From Alphaproteobacteria bacterium (lineage in GTDB: Bacteria > Pseudomonadota > Alphaproteobacteria > Rhodobacterales > Rhodobacteraceae), in NCBI GenBank assembly GCA_030424865.1, contig JAUHVR010000023.1, forward strand, positions 1 to 64,000: a DNA stretch of 64,000 nucleotides, given 5' to 3'. The first letter of the stretch is position 1; the number at the start of each line of letters is the position of its first letter. Below are positions 18,261 to 28,409 of the stretch, one piece after another. The notes beneath the pieces were generated by a model. The model had not been told where the DNA came from and ran no database searches. It worked only from the letters and a program-made list of their open reading frames with translations. The translations under genes were made by a program, and so were the position numbers.

Positions 18261-19022
18261 ATGCCCACCGACACGCCGCAGCCGTTTTTTGTTCTTGTGC
18301 GCCCGCAGATGGGGGAAAACATCGGGGCGGCGGCGCGGGCGATGTGGAATTTCGGACTGGACCGGATGCGACTGGTGGCGCCCCGGGACGGCTGGCCGAA
18401 CCAGAAGGCGGTGGCGATGTCGAGCGGGGCCGGGCGGTTGCTAGACGAGGCGGTGCTGGTCGACACGACGGCGCAGGCGGTCAGCGAATGTTCCTATGTC
18501 ATGGCGACCACGGCACGGCAGCGCGGGTTGACGAAACCGGTACTGACGCCGGAACGGGCGATGCAGGTCGCGCGCGAAAAGATCGCGGCGGGCGAGAAGG
18601 TTGCGGTGCTGTTCGGGCCAGAGCGCGCGGGGCTGGAAAATGATGATATTGCGCTGGCCAATGCCATCATCTCGGTGCCCGTGAACCCCGAGTTTGCTTC
18701 GCTCAACCTGGCGCAATGTGTGCTGCTGACGGCCTATGAGTGGCGACGGCAGACCGACGAGGGTGAGGCCGAGCGGGTTGAACTGGCCGGCGGCGATTGG
18801 GCGACGCAGGTCGAGGTCGAAAAGCTGGCCGAGCATTACGAGGACCGGCTGGATCAGGCCGGGTTCTTCTTTCCGCCCGCCAAGGCGGCCAACATGAAGA
18901 TGAACCTGCGCAATCTCTGGTCCCGGATGCCGTTGACGCGGGCCGATGTTCAGATGTTGCATGGGGTGTTGCGGCAGATGGTGCGCTGGAAAGACAAAAC
19001 GGCCGCAAAAAAAACGGACTGA
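18261..19022 (+). CDS. trmJ: tRNA/rRNA 2'-O-methyltransferase, TrmJ/SpoU family
   Basis: The 253-residue protein has the trefoil-knot SpoU motifs: RPQMGENIGAAARAM (motif 1), VLFGPERAGLENDDI (motif 2) and SLNLAQCVLL (motif 3), plus a C-terminal helical extension with RADVQMLHG as in TrmJ, which methylates position 32 of tRNAs. ATG 18261 is chosen because GAGAG lies just upstream and the family starts at PQPFFVLVRP. Its last 16 bases overlap the terminator of the convergent SH3 gene. Confidence 0.88.
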   Translation: MPTDTPQPFFVLVRPQMGENIGAAARAMWNFGLDRMRLVAPRDGWPNQKAVAMSSGAGRLLDEAVLVDTTAQAVSECSYVMATTARQRGLTKPVLTPERAMQVAREKIAAGEKVAVLFGPERAGLENDDIALANAIISVPVNPEFASLNLAQCVLLTAYEWRRQTDEGEAERVELAGGDWATQVEVEKLAEHYEDRLDQAGFFFPPAKAANMKMNLRNLWSRMPLTRADVQMLHGVLRQMVRWKDKTAAKKTD

Positions 19023-19037
19023 CCTTTCGGCCAGTCC
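19007..19037 (-). terminator. Intrinsic terminator of the SH3 gene, embedded in trmJ
   Basis: On the minus strand GGACTGGCC-GAAA-GGTCAGTCC forms a nine-pair stem with one G-T wobble, then G and eight Ts (19007-19014 as As on the plus strand). This is a textbook terminator for the minus-strand gene at 19092, but it overlaps the last codons and stop codon of trmJ. Confidence 0.85.
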
Positions 19038-19091
19038 GCCAGGGACACAAGGGAGGGACAGTCGGCTTTACCCCGCCGCAGGGTCGTTCGA

Positions 19092-19385
19092 TCAGTAGTG
19101 CGACTTGTACTTCTTGTAGCCGTCGTAGCAGTCGTGGTTCTGCAGGTACTTGGCCGACACCCAGTAGTAGTCGTGCTTGTAGGCCACCTTGGCCCAGCCA
19201 TGCTTGTAGGCCACCACATGCAGCTTGGTGCAGCCGTGGAACTTGCCAACCGAGTGGTAGTAGGTCGAGGGACCGGTGCGGGCGTTCAGCATGATGCCGT
19301 CCTGAACCCAGTAGGTGGTTGCCGAAGCAGCAGAAGCAGTCAGACCGGCGGTGGCGATGATGGCGGAAATAATCAGGTTCTTCAT
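19092..19385 (-). CDS. Exported bacterial SH3-domain protein
   Basis: The 97-residue product has a signal peptide (MKNLIISAIIATAGLTASAASA, cleavage near residue 22) and a single bacterial SH3 domain, seen as LNARTGPSTYYHSVGKFHGC, then WAKVAYKHDYYWVSAKYL. SH3b domains bind peptidoglycan or other envelope ligands. The mature protein is unusually rich in Tyr, Lys and His. It has AAGGAG upstream, its own strong terminator, and is divergent from ctaA. Confidence 0.85.
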   Translation of the reverse strand: MKNLIISAIIATAGLTASAASATTYWVQDGIMLNARTGPSTYYHSVGKFHGCTKLHVVAYKHGWAKVAYKHDYYWVSAKYLQNHDCYDGYKKYKSHY

Positions 19386-19594
19386 TTTGTGGTCTCCTTA
19401 AAAATGGTTTGGAGCGGTGTGGTGAGGTCCGTGTGCTCCGTCGAATTCATGAGTTGAATATGACGTTTTCGGCGACTTCCCGTAAGTCAGGTATTCCTCA
19501 TGGAGGTTTTCCTTACCCCTGCGACATGGTGATTTGTGTGGTTGAAGCCCGGGTGCGGGCGCTCTAGGTTCAGCGCCGCAGACGGAGGCAGATC

Positions 19595-20737
19595 ATGGCA
19601 GATCGGCGTAAGCTATTCGAAGAGGTGTCCGAGGGGCAGGGGCCAGGCAAGGCCCCCGCAGGCGGGCTGATTGACGCGGGGCGGCGTGGGGCGCGGCGGG
19701 GCATCCGGCTCTGGTTGATGGCGCTTTTTGCGCTGGTGATGATCATGATCGCCGTAGGCGGTCTGACGCGTCTGACCGACAGCGGCTTGTCCATCACGGA
19801 ATGGAACGTTGTCTCGGGCGCGCTGCCTCCGATGAACGAGACGGATTGGCAGGCCGAATTCGACAAATACAAGCAGATCCCCGAATACCAGCTTCAGAAC
19901 AAGGGCATGTCCCTGGCGGAATTCAAGGTGATCTACTGGTGGGAATGGGGGCACAGGCAGCTGGGCCGCTTCATCGGTCTGGTCTGGGCACTTGGCTTCC
20001 TGGGGTTCCTGGCAGCGAGGCAGATCCCGACCGGCTGGACCCCCCGTCTGTTGGGCCTTGGGGCCCTTGGGGGGCTGCAGGGCGCGATTGGCTGGTGGAT
20101 GGTATCCTCGGGGCTGGGCGGCGAGATGCTGGATGTAGCGAGCTATCGGCTGGCCATTCATCTGGGGCTGGCTTTCGTGATCCTTGGGTTCATCGCCTGG
20201 TATGTCTTCCTGCTGGGGCGCGATGACCGAGAACTGATGCAGGCCCGGCGCAACCGCGAAGACCGGCTTTTCAGCATCAGCACCGGCCTTTTGCACTTTG
20301 CCTTCTTGCAGATCCTGCTGGGCGCGCTGGTGGCCGGGATCGATGCGGGCCGCAATTACACGGACTGGCCGCTGATGGCGGGCGGGTTCTTTCCCCCGTT
20401 CCCCTTTGACATACAGCCGGTGTGGCGGAACTTCTTTGAAAACGACGGGCTGGTGCAGTTCATGCACCGGATGGCGGGATACCTGCTGTTCATCTTTGGC
20501 ATCATTGTCTGGCGGCGTGCGCGCAAGTCCGGGAATGCCGACACCCGCTTTCGGTTCAACGCTGTTCTGGCGATGCTGATCCTGCAGATGGTGATCGGCA
20601 TTGCGACCGTGCTGTACGGGGCCCAGTGGCATATCGCGATCACCCACCAGGTGGGCGCGGTTGTTCTGTGGGTGCTGATCCTGCGGGCGCGCTTTGCCGC
20701 GCGGTATCCTGTTTTCCAATCTGTGCGAGGTGCATGA
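19595..20737 (+). CDS. ctaA: Heme A synthase (COX15/CtaA type)
   Basis: The 380-residue integral membrane protein oxidises the C8 methyl of heme O to heme A for cytochrome c oxidase. It has eight hydrophobic segments and the two paired-His signatures: WWEWGHRQLGRFIG in the first half and FMHRMAGYLLF in the second, with GGLTRLTDSGLSITEW near the N-terminus. The carboxypeptidase gene starts two bases after its stop. Confidence 0.95.
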   Translation: MADRRKLFEEVSEGQGPGKAPAGGLIDAGRRGARRGIRLWLMALFALVMIMIAVGGLTRLTDSGLSITEWNVVSGALPPMNETDWQAEFDKYKQIPEYQLQNKGMSLAEFKVIYWWEWGHRQLGRFIGLVWALGFLGFLAARQIPTGWTPRLLGLGALGGLQGAIGWWMVSSGLGGEMLDVASYRLAIHLGLAFVILGFIAWYVFLLGRDDRELMQARRNREDRLFSISTGLLHFAFLQILLGALVAGIDAGRNYTDWPLMAGGFFPPFPFDIQPVWRNFFENDGLVQFMHRMAGYLLFIFGIIVWRRARKSGNADTRFRFNAVLAMLILQMVIGIATVLYGAQWHIAITHQVGAVVLWVLILRARFAARYPVFQSVRGA

Positions 20738-20738
20738 G

Positions 20739-22214
20739 ATGACCGCCTATGACGAGTTGATGGCCTTTCAGAAGCAGACCGAAGCGTTGAGCCAGGTGGC
20801 CGGAAGACTGGGTTGGGATCAGGAAACCACGATGCCCGAAGGCTCGGCGGCGCAGCGCAGCGAGGAAATGGCGGCGATGGAGGGCGTATTGCACGCCCGG
20901 CGCACCGACCCGCAGATGGGCGCGTGGCTGGCGCAGATTGATGATACCGCGCTGGATACGGTCGGTCAGGCGCAGATGCGTCACATCCGGCGCAGCTTTG
21001 ACCGGACCAGCCGGGTGCCGGGCGATCTGGCGGCCGAACTGGCCCGTTTGACCAGCCTGGCGCAGGGTATCTGGGCCCGCGCGCGGGGCGAGGACGACTT
21101 TGCCGCCTTTGCGCCCACACTTGAAGAGGTCGTGAAGCTGCGGCGCGAAGAGGGCGCGGCCCTGGCTGATGGTGGTGACGTCTATGACGCGCTGCTGCAG
21201 GGCTATGAACCGGATGCCTCGGCGGCAGAGCTGGATGCGATGTTTGGCAGCTTGCGACCGGGGCTCGTCGAGTTGCGGAATCAGATCCTGGAGGCAGAGG
21301 ATCCCGGTGGGTTGGACTTTGACTTCCCCGAAGACCAACAGCTGGCCCTGTCGAACAAGATGGCACAGGTCTTTGGCTATGACTTCGATCGTGGCCGGAT
21401 CGACAAGGCGGTGCATCCCTTCAGCTCGGGCAGCGGCAATGATGTCCGGATCACCACGCGGACCGCGTTGAAGGACCCGTTCAACTGCATCTATTCCACC
21501 ATTCACGAGGTCGGTCACGCCACCTATGAGCAGAGCATCGATCAGGCCTATCTGCTGACGCCCCTTGGGGCCGGCGTCTCGATGGGCGTGCACGAAAGCC
21601 AAAGCCGCATCTACGAAAACCAGCTGGGCCGGTCCGAGGCGTTTACTGGCTGGCTTTACGGCCAGATGCGTGACCAGTTTGGCGATTTCGGCATCGCGGA
21701 TGCGCGGCAGTTCTACAAGGTCGTGAACCGCATCGGCAACGGGTACATCCGGACCGAGGCAGACGAGGTTCAGTACAACCTGCATGTGATGCTGCGCTTT
21801 GATCTGGAGCGGGCATTGATCTCGGGCGACCTTGCCGTTGCCGATCTGGAGGCCGCCTGGAACGACCGCTTCGAAGCTGATTTCGGCTTTGCTGTGGACC
21901 GCGCCTCGAACGGGGTTCTGCAGGATGTGCATTGGTCGGTGGGCCTGTTTGGCTATTTCCCGACCTACTCGATTGGCAATGTCTACGCCGGTTGCCTGTT
22001 TCAGGCGTTGCAACAGGCAGAGCCCGATCTGCAGCAGCAGCTGGCCCAGGGCGATCTGACAGCGGCCTTGTCCTGGCTGCGTGACCGCCTGCAGCGGCAC
22101 GGCGGCCTCATGAAACCCCGCGATCTGATCACTCAGGCCTGCGGTGCAGCCCCGTCAGAGGCGCCGCTGCTTGACTATCTGAACACCAAGTTCGGCGATC
22201 TTTACGGCCTTTGA
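20739..22214 (+). CDS. M32-family metallocarboxypeptidase
   Basis: The 491-residue enzyme has the M32 signature HEVGHATYEQ (zinc HExxH) preceded by NCIYSTI, and the distal SMGVHESQSRIYENQLGRS block. Family members remove C-terminal residues from peptides in the cytoplasm. Length matches the family (about 490-500). The start at 20739 directly follows the ctaA stop; GAGGTG lies upstream inside ctaA. Confidence 0.93.
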   Translation: MTAYDELMAFQKQTEALSQVAGRLGWDQETTMPEGSAAQRSEEMAAMEGVLHARRTDPQMGAWLAQIDDTALDTVGQAQMRHIRRSFDRTSRVPGDLAAELARLTSLAQGIWARARGEDDFAAFAPTLEEVVKLRREEGAALADGGDVYDALLQGYEPDASAAELDAMFGSLRPGLVELRNQILEAEDPGGLDFDFPEDQQLALSNKMAQVFGYDFDRGRIDKAVHPFSSGSGNDVRITTRTALKDPFNCIYSTIHEVGHATYEQSIDQAYLLTPLGAGVSMGVHESQSRIYENQLGRSEAFTGWLYGQMRDQFGDFGIADARQFYKVVNRIGNGYIRTEADEVQYNLHVMLRFDLERALISGDLAVADLEAAWNDRFEADFGFAVDRASNGVLQDVHWSVGLFGYFPTYSIGNVYAGCLFQALQQAEPDLQQQLAQGDLTAALSWLRDRLQRHGGLMKPRDLITQACGAAPSEAPLLDYLNTKFGDLYGL

Positions 22215-22241
22215 CCTGCGCGCCAGCGCAGACAGAATAAA

Positions 22242-22266
22242 CCCCCGGAAGCGGTGCTTCCGGGGG
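22242..22266 (+). terminator. Strong hairpin after the M32 gene
   Basis: CCCCCGGAAGC-GGT-GCTTCCGGGGG is a perfect 11-bp stem 28 bases after the stop codon. No T-run follows on the plus strand, so termination may be incomplete or act by processing. Confidence 0.6.
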
Positions 22267-22441
22267 CATATGCCCGAGGTCCTGCGAAAATCCCCAACAG
22301 CAGGTTCACTCAGACACACGAGTTGGTCGTCGTGAGTGGCGGCTTCTTCTATGCGACACGAGGGGTGCGGGTGTGCGTCGATCGGCCTTGAGTTCTATGT
22401 ATCAAACCCCAAGTGCCTGGCTCAACGTGGCGTCGGTATCG

Positions 22442-22477
22442 GCGACCTATCCAAAGGGATAGGTCGCGCAGTTTTTT
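22442..22477 (+). terminator. Rho-independent terminator facing the porin gene
   Basis: GCGACCTATCC (22442-22452) pairs perfectly with GGATAGGTCGC (22457-22467) around an AAAG loop, followed by GCAG and six Ts (22472-22477). The T-run is only on the plus strand, so it ends a plus-strand transcript even though the nearest plus gene ended 230 bases earlier. Confidence 0.7.
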
Positions 22478-23166
22478 CAGTATCCGGCCATCAGGGATCG
22501 CCCATCCCGCGAATTGAAAGTCGGAGCATGGCCAAAGGCAAAGGTCGCGGTAAACGACGCGATTGTATCGCCGTGGTCGTTCTGACCTGCCGTCAGCCCC
22601 AGAACCGTGCCATTTCGCAATTCATACGAGGCCCCTACATAGGCAAAGGACTGGTCCGCGCCGCCGATGCTTTGCCCGTGTGCGCCTGCAAGCAGCAAGA
22701 TCGAGTCGTTGCGAAACAGACCAAACTCGGCATCAAGGCCATACCGTGACCCGCTCAGATCCAGCGTGATATCTTCCAGCATCCCGTAATAGGCCTGGGC
22801 GCCGAAACGGTCGGACGCATAGTCAATCTCGACGCCATAAGCGTAGTAGTTGCCGGGTTGCTGGTCCTCGGCGGTGAAAAACACACCGGCGGTGACGTCA
22901 TCTGACAGGGCATAGGCCAGGTGAACACCCGCCGTTGGCGCGGTGGAATCGACGGCAGTGTACTTGGATGCCGCGATGTCGAACTGCAGATCGATGCTGT
23001 CCGAGATCCCGATGTTGAACGCGCCCGCGATGCGTTTGAAAACATCGCTGTCATCGACATTGCGCGCAAATTGCAGCTGCAGCTGAGCGCCCATATCCGG
23101 TTCCGCGATCACCGGTGTCGCCGACAGCCCCAAGGCGCCAAGAAAAATGAGAAGAGATCTGGTCAT
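22477..23166 (-). CDS. Porin-like outer-membrane beta-barrel protein
   Basis: The 229-residue protein has a signal peptide (MTRSLLIFLGALGLSATPVIA) and a mature part made of alternating beta strands with aromatic girdles (YGVEIDYASDRFGAQAYYG, and a C-terminal FTATFAFGH region). Rhodobacteraceae possess many such unassigned barrels, typically annotated as porin-like. It ends not in the canonical terminal Phe but in a 17-residue tail, SRDGRSLMAGY. The start at 23166 is preferred for GAGGTG five bases upstream and the signal peptide. Confidence 0.7.
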   Translation of the reverse strand: MTRSLLIFLGALGLSATPVIAEPDMGAQLQLQFARNVDDSDVFKRIAGAFNIGISDSIDLQFDIAASKYTAVDSTAPTAGVHLAYALSDDVTAGVFFTAEDQQPGNYYAYGVEIDYASDRFGAQAYYGMLEDITLDLSGSRYGLDAEFGLFRNDSILLLAGAHGQSIGGADQSFAYVGASYELRNGTVLGLTAGQNDHGDTIASFTATFAFGHAPTFNSRDGRSLMAGY

Positions 23167-23184
23167 CTGTTCACCTCGCCAAAA

Positions 23185-23228
23185 TAAGAAAGGCAGAGGC
23201 AGCGGACAAAGGCCCCCGGGCCTCTGCC
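23185..23228 (-). terminator. Terminator-like hairpin after gyrA
   Basis: On the minus strand GGCAGAGGC (23220-23228) pairs with GCCTCTGCC (23192-23200) over nine bases, with a 19-base loop that contains its own short stem, followed by TTTCTTATTTT. It lies about 90 bases after the gyrA stop and just before the porin start. Confidence 0.6.
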
Positions 23229-23316
23229 GGGGTTTCAAAGCAGATGAGCCCAAAATACGGCAGTGTGCCCAAAGGGGCGAGACCGACAAACGGTCACGCC
23301 CCAAGTTTTCTGTGGA

Positions 23317-26052
23317 TTACTCGGCGCCGTCGGTGTCGTCGTCCGCCTGTTCGGCGATCCAGGCAACGCTGACGACTTCTTCGCCTTTGCCCGTGTTGAA
23401 GACCCGCACCCCACCCGCGCTGCGCGAACGGAAGCTGATGCCATCGACCGGCACGCGGATCGACTGCCCGCGCGAGGTGGCCAGCATGATCTGGTCGTCC
23501 ATCTCGACCGGGAACGAGGCTACCAAGGGGCCGCCCCGCATGCCCTTGTCGATGGCCTGCACACCCTGTCCACCGCGACCGCGCACCGGGTAGTCATGGC
23601 TCGAGCTCAGTTTGCCCATGCCGCCTGCGGTGATCGTCAGGATCAGATTTTCCGCCGCCGACATCTCGGCATAGCGTTCGGGGGGCAGCGGGCTGTTGGC
23701 GTTGCCTTCGTCTTCGTCTGCCATCTCGGCATCGTCGGCAAGACCCGCCATGGCGCGGCGCATCTTCAGATAGGATGCCCGTTCGTCGGATTCGGCGTCG
23801 AAATGGCGGATGACGGACATCGAGACCACGCGATCTTCGCCATTCAGCCGAATGCCCCGGACCCCGGTGGAATCGCGGCCCTTGAACACGCGGACATCCG
23901 TCGTCGGGAAGCGGATCGCGCGCCCGGCGTTTGTGACCAGCATCACGTCATCGTCTTCCGAAGCGATGCGCGCATTCACTAGTTCGACCCCGTCCGGCAG
24001 TTTCATCGCAATCTTGCCGTTCGACTTCACATTGGTGAAATCGCTCAGCGCATTGCGGCGTACGTCACCCGCGCTGGTGGCAAAGACAATCTGCAGATCG
24101 GCCCAGTCATCCTCATCCCGGTCCACAGGCATGATGGCGGCAATCGAGACCCCGCCGGGGATCGGCAGGATGTTCACAATCGCCTTGCCCTTGGCCGTGC
24201 GACCGCCCAGCGGCAAGCGCCAGGTTTTAAGTTTGTACGCCATGCCATCGGTGGTGAAGAACAAAAGTTGCGTATGGGTGTTGGCCACAAAGAGCGTCGT
24301 GACCACGTCATCGTCCTTAGTGGACATGCCGCTCAGCCCCTTGCCGCCGCGCCGCTGCGCACGGAAATCGGCCAGCGGGGTGCGCTTGATATAGCCCGAC
24401 TGGGTGACCGTCACGACCATGTCTTCACGCTCGATCAGGTCCTCGTCTTCCATGTCGCCCGACCAATCAAGGATCTCGGTCCGGCGCGGCACGGCAAACT
24501 GTTCTTTCACGGCGCGCAACTCGTCCGAGATGATGCCCATGATCCGATCGCGTGAGCCCAGAATCTCAAGGTATTCCTTGATCTTGCCAGCCAGTTCTTC
24601 CAGTTCGTCGGTGACTTCCTTGACCCCGATCTGGGTCAGACGCTGCAACCGCAGCTCAAGGATCGCCCGCGCCTGGGTTTCACTCAGGTAATAGGTCCCA
24701 TCCTCGTTGATCTTGTGCGTCGGATCGTCGATCAGCCGGATGTAATCCGCGATCTCATGCGCAGGCCAACGCCGCTCCATCAGCTTGGCGCGCGCCTCTG
24801 CGGCGTCGGCCGAAGCGCGGATCGTCGCCACAACCTCATCGACGTTGGACACGGCCACCGCCAGACCACACAGGATGTGGCTGCGTTCCCGCGCCTTGCG
24901 CAGCAAATAGGCCGTCCGCCGGGCCACAACGTCTTCGCGGAAGTCGATAAAGGCCGTAAGGAAGGTCCGAAGCGTCAGCTGCTCGGGCCGCCCGCCATTC
25001 AGCGCCAGCATGTTGCAGCCAAAGGACGTCTGCATCGGCGTGAACCGGAAGAGCTGGTTCAACACCACCTCGGCGGTGGCATCGCGCTTCAGCTCAACAA
25101 CAACCCGCACCCCGTTCCGGTCACTTTCGTCCTGAACATGGGCAATGCCCTCGATCCGCTTTTCACGCGCGGCTTCGGCGATCTTCTCGATCATCGAGGC
25201 CTTGTTAACCTGATAGGGAATCTCGTCAATGACAATGGCATAGCGATCCTTGCGGATCTCTTCGACACGCGTCTTAGCCCGGATGATGACTGACCCACGC
25301 CCCTCGATATAGGCCTTGCGCGCGCCCGACCGGCCCAGCACATAGCCGCCCGTCGGAAAATCCGGCGCCGGGATATATTCGATCAACTGTTCCGATGTCA
25401 GATCGGGGTCTTCCACCAGCGCCAGCGTCGCGTCGATCACCTCACCCAGATTGTGCGGCGGAATGCGTGTCGCCATGCCGACCGCAATCCCCTCGGACCC
25501 GTTCACCAGGATATTCGGATAGCGCGCGGGCAGAACCGTCGGTTCCCGCTCCTTGCCATCATAGTTGTCCTGAAAATCGACCGTGTCCTTGTCGATGTCA
25601 TCCAGCAGCGCGCGCGCCACCTTTTCCAAGCGCGACTCGGTGTAGCGCATCGCTGCCGGGCTATCGCCGTCCATCGAGCCAAAGTTGCCCTGGCCCTCGA
25701 TCAGCGGCACAGACATGGAAAAATCCTGCGCCATGCGCACAAGTGCGTCGTAAATCGCAGAATCCCCGTGCGGGTGATAATTCGCCATCACCTCGCCAAC
25801 CGGTTTCGCCGATTTCCGATAGGATTTGTCGTGGGTATACCCCTGGTCATCCATGTGAAACAGGATGCGCCGATGCACAGGTTTTAACCCGTCCCGAAGA
25901 TCCGGAATCGCGCGGCTCACGATCACGCTCATGGCGTAATCGAGGTAACTCGTCTTCATCTCGTCGGTGATCGAGATGGCAGGCCCGTCATAGATCGGAC
26001 GTTCCGGCGCGTTTTCTTCTTCGTTTTCAGGGGTTTCTGGCGTGTCGCTCAC
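23317..26052 (-). CDS. gyrA: DNA gyrase subunit A
   Basis: The 911-residue protein is full-length GyrA: the breakage-reunion domain with catalytic Tyr in AAMRYTE, the GyrA-box QRRGGKG, and the C-terminal beta-pinwheel repeats to a short acidic tail. In the quinolone-resistance region the sequence [17 protein letters not shown] retains Ser and Asp at the positions equal to E. coli Ser83 and Asp87, so it is wild type there. The N-terminus carries about 20 extra acidic residues. Confidence 0.98.
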   Translation of the reverse strand: MSDTPETPENEEENAPERPIYDGPAISITDEMKTSYLDYAMSVIVSRAIPDLRDGLKPVHRRILFHMDDQGYTHDKSYRKSAKPVGEVMANYHPHGDSAIYDALVRMAQDFSMSVPLIEGQGNFGSMDGDSPAAMRYTESRLEKVARALLDDIDKDTVDFQDNYDGKEREPTVLPARYPNILVNGSEGIAVGMATRIPPHNLGEVIDATLALVEDPDLTSEQLIEYIPAPDFPTGGYVLGRSGARKAYIEGRGSVIIRAKTRVEEIRKDRYAIVIDEIPYQVNKASMIEKIAEAAREKRIEGIAHVQDESDRNGVRVVVELKRDATAEVVLNQLFRFTPMQTSFGCNMLALNGGRPEQLTLRTFLTAFIDFREDVVARRTAYLLRKARERSHILCGLAVAVSNVDEVVATIRASADAAEARAKLMERRWPAHEIADYIRLIDDPTHKINEDGTYYLSETQARAILELRLQRLTQIGVKEVTDELEELAGKIKEYLEILGSRDRIMGIISDELRAVKEQFAVPRRTEILDWSGDMEDEDLIEREDMVVTVTQSGYIKRTPLADFRAQRRGGKGLSGMSTKDDDVVTTLFVANTHTQLLFFTTDGMAYKLKTWRLPLGGRTAKGKAIVNILPIPGGVSIAAIMPVDRDEDDWADLQIVFATSAGDVRRNALSDFTNVKSNGKIAMKLPDGVELVNARIASEDDDVMLVTNAGRAIRFPTTDVRVFKGRDSTGVRGIRLNGEDRVVSMSVIRHFDAESDERASYLKMRRAMAGLADDAEMADEDEGNANSPLPPERYAEMSAAENLILTITAGGMGKLSSSHDYPVRGRGGQGVQAIDKGMRGGPLVASFPVEMDDQIMLATSRGQSIRVPVDGISFRSRSAGGVRVFNTGKGEEVVSVAWIAEQADDDTDGAE

Positions 26053-26242
26053 GTAGATGCCCGTCCGTTGTTTTTCTATATTTTGTTGATCTGAACTATA
26101 TCAGAGACAGGATATGGGGCGCAATGGCTGGCAAGACGCAGAATTGGCAGCCTCCGGCGCAAACTGCTAACACACTGTTTTTGTTGAAAAGTTAGTTTTT
26201 TGCTGCAGCATGGGGGGACGAGCAACAAAACAAGAGGTTCCG

Positions 26243-26506
26243 ATGCAAGAAACCGAACTTATGCTGCGTGGATACGGGCTGACAACGGCCGAGATCTTCT
26301 ACCGTATGCCCGACTACCAGAATGTTCTGAACACCTTTGTATGGCAGGACTACGATCTGGCGCCGGACCATCCAAAACTCTTCCAGTTCATCGAATTCTG
26401 GCAGAACAAAATCGAAGGCCCCTTGCATTCCGTCCGCTTCACCCATCGCAAGGAACTCTCACCCGGTCACTGGCACAACCAGATCGGAGAGTTCTACCTG
26501 AACTAG
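26243..26506 (+). CDS. Usg-like family protein
   Basis: The 87-residue protein (MQETELMLRGYGLTTAEIFYRMPDY at the N-terminus, ending HWHNQIGEFYLN) is a clear Usg family member, small proteins named for a gene near the trp operon and common in alphaproteobacteria. The function is unknown. AAGAGG lies eight bases before the ATG. It is divergent from gyrA. Confidence 0.9.
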   Translation: MQETELMLRGYGLTTAEIFYRMPDYQNVLNTFVWQDYDLAPDHPKLFQFIEFWQNKIEGPLHSVRFTHRKELSPGHWHNQIGEFYLN

Positions 26507-26510
26507 GGGT

Positions 26511-26588
26511 TTCTTCTTGCGGAAAATATCCCGGGGAGTTTGAGGGGCAGCGCCCCTCATCCAAAAAATACTGCGCGCCGCAGGCGCC
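26511..26588 (-). repeat. Tandem copies of the recurrent intergenic element around a hairpin
   Basis: On the minus strand GCGCAGTATTTTTTGGATGA (from about 26576 down) and CCCGGGATATTTTCCGCAAG (from about 26534 down) are two copies of the element also seen at 13232 and 18164. Between them TGAGGGGC-AGC-GCCCCTCA (26541-26559) is a perfect eight-pair hairpin. The unit separates the convergent usg and SYLF genes and can act as a bidirectional terminator. Confidence 0.5.
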
Positions 26589-26602
26589 CAATCAGATCAG
26601 GC

Positions 26603-27163
26603 TCAGGGAATGATCCGGGTGTATTTCACACCTTCCAGGTTCGCCCCCACGCGCAGCCCGGCCTGGCCAAAGATCACCGCGATGATCGGCGCAAGCGAGG
26701 TCGTCGTCTCGGCATTCAGCGTCTCACCCCCCTCGGGGATCGCGTACAGGATGTTTGCACCAGCCGCAAAGCCCGGCGAACGGCGGAAGTTGCTCATCGA
26801 TTCCTCGGTCATGAAGAACAACACATGCGCGTGTTGCGAGGCGCCGATCTGCAGGCCCGTGCTGGCCTTTGTCATCGAGTAATAGTCGACCGTCGCACCG
26901 CCGATCCGCAGTGCGCCCCGGCCAAACCCGCCGCCCAGGCCCAGGCTGGCTTCGGTGACAACCGGCATCACCAGCACGCCGGTGGCCTTGGCTTCCAGCC
27001 CGCGGGTCGCCGGGAACTGGCGGAACATCTGCGCCAGCGTGGCATCCACCCGCCCGTCGATTTTCTGCGGTCCGGGGCTGCCAACGCCGTTTCCGGCGCA
27101 AGCCGCCACCAGCGGCAATGCGCCAAGCGCCAAAGAGAAATTGCGTCGTGAAAGCTGGGTCAT
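26603..27163 (-). CDS. SYLF (YSC84-type) lipid-binding lipoprotein
   Basis: The 186-residue protein begins MTQLSRRNFSLALGALPLVAAC. This gives a twin-Arg-like n-region and a lipobox (VAAC, Cys22), predicting an anchored lipoprotein. The rest is the SYLF/DUF500 domain (KATGVLVMPVVTEASLGLGG, then DYYSMTKASTGLQIGAS and GVKYTRIIP), which binds phosphoinositides in eukaryotes and has no settled role in bacteria. It is convergent with usg. Confidence 0.85.
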   Translation of the reverse strand: MTQLSRRNFSLALGALPLVAACAGNGVGSPGPQKIDGRVDATLAQMFRQFPATRGLEAKATGVLVMPVVTEASLGLGGGFGRGALRIGGATVDYYSMTKASTGLQIGASQHAHVLFFMTEESMSNFRRSPGFAAGANILYAIPEGGETLNAETTTSLAPIIAVIFGQAGLRVGANLEGVKYTRIIP

Positions 27164-27276
27164 GGTCTGCTCGTCCCACTCATGTGCGTTGCCTGTTTTC
27201 CGGATTTTACCTCCGGTTGCGGCAGTTATACGCCGATGCAGATCGGCTGTCACGCGGGCAAAACAGCGATGCGCAA

Positions 27277-28278
<1,002 letters not shown>

Positions 28279-28409
28279 CTAAGTCCTTGCTATCGCCCGC
28301 ATTGGGTGGCATGGAATGCCGGTCTACTCAAGAGGGTGTATGGTCACCCCATAATTCCAACCGCGCATCCACCCGGGCCATGCGCGGTCACGCAGCAAGG
28401 GGCAGCCCC

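Noticed and set aside
22336-22749. 137-residue plus-strand frame overlapping the porin end
   Set aside because: It crosses the strong terminator at 22442-22477 and is antisense to the porin-like gene. It has no family features.
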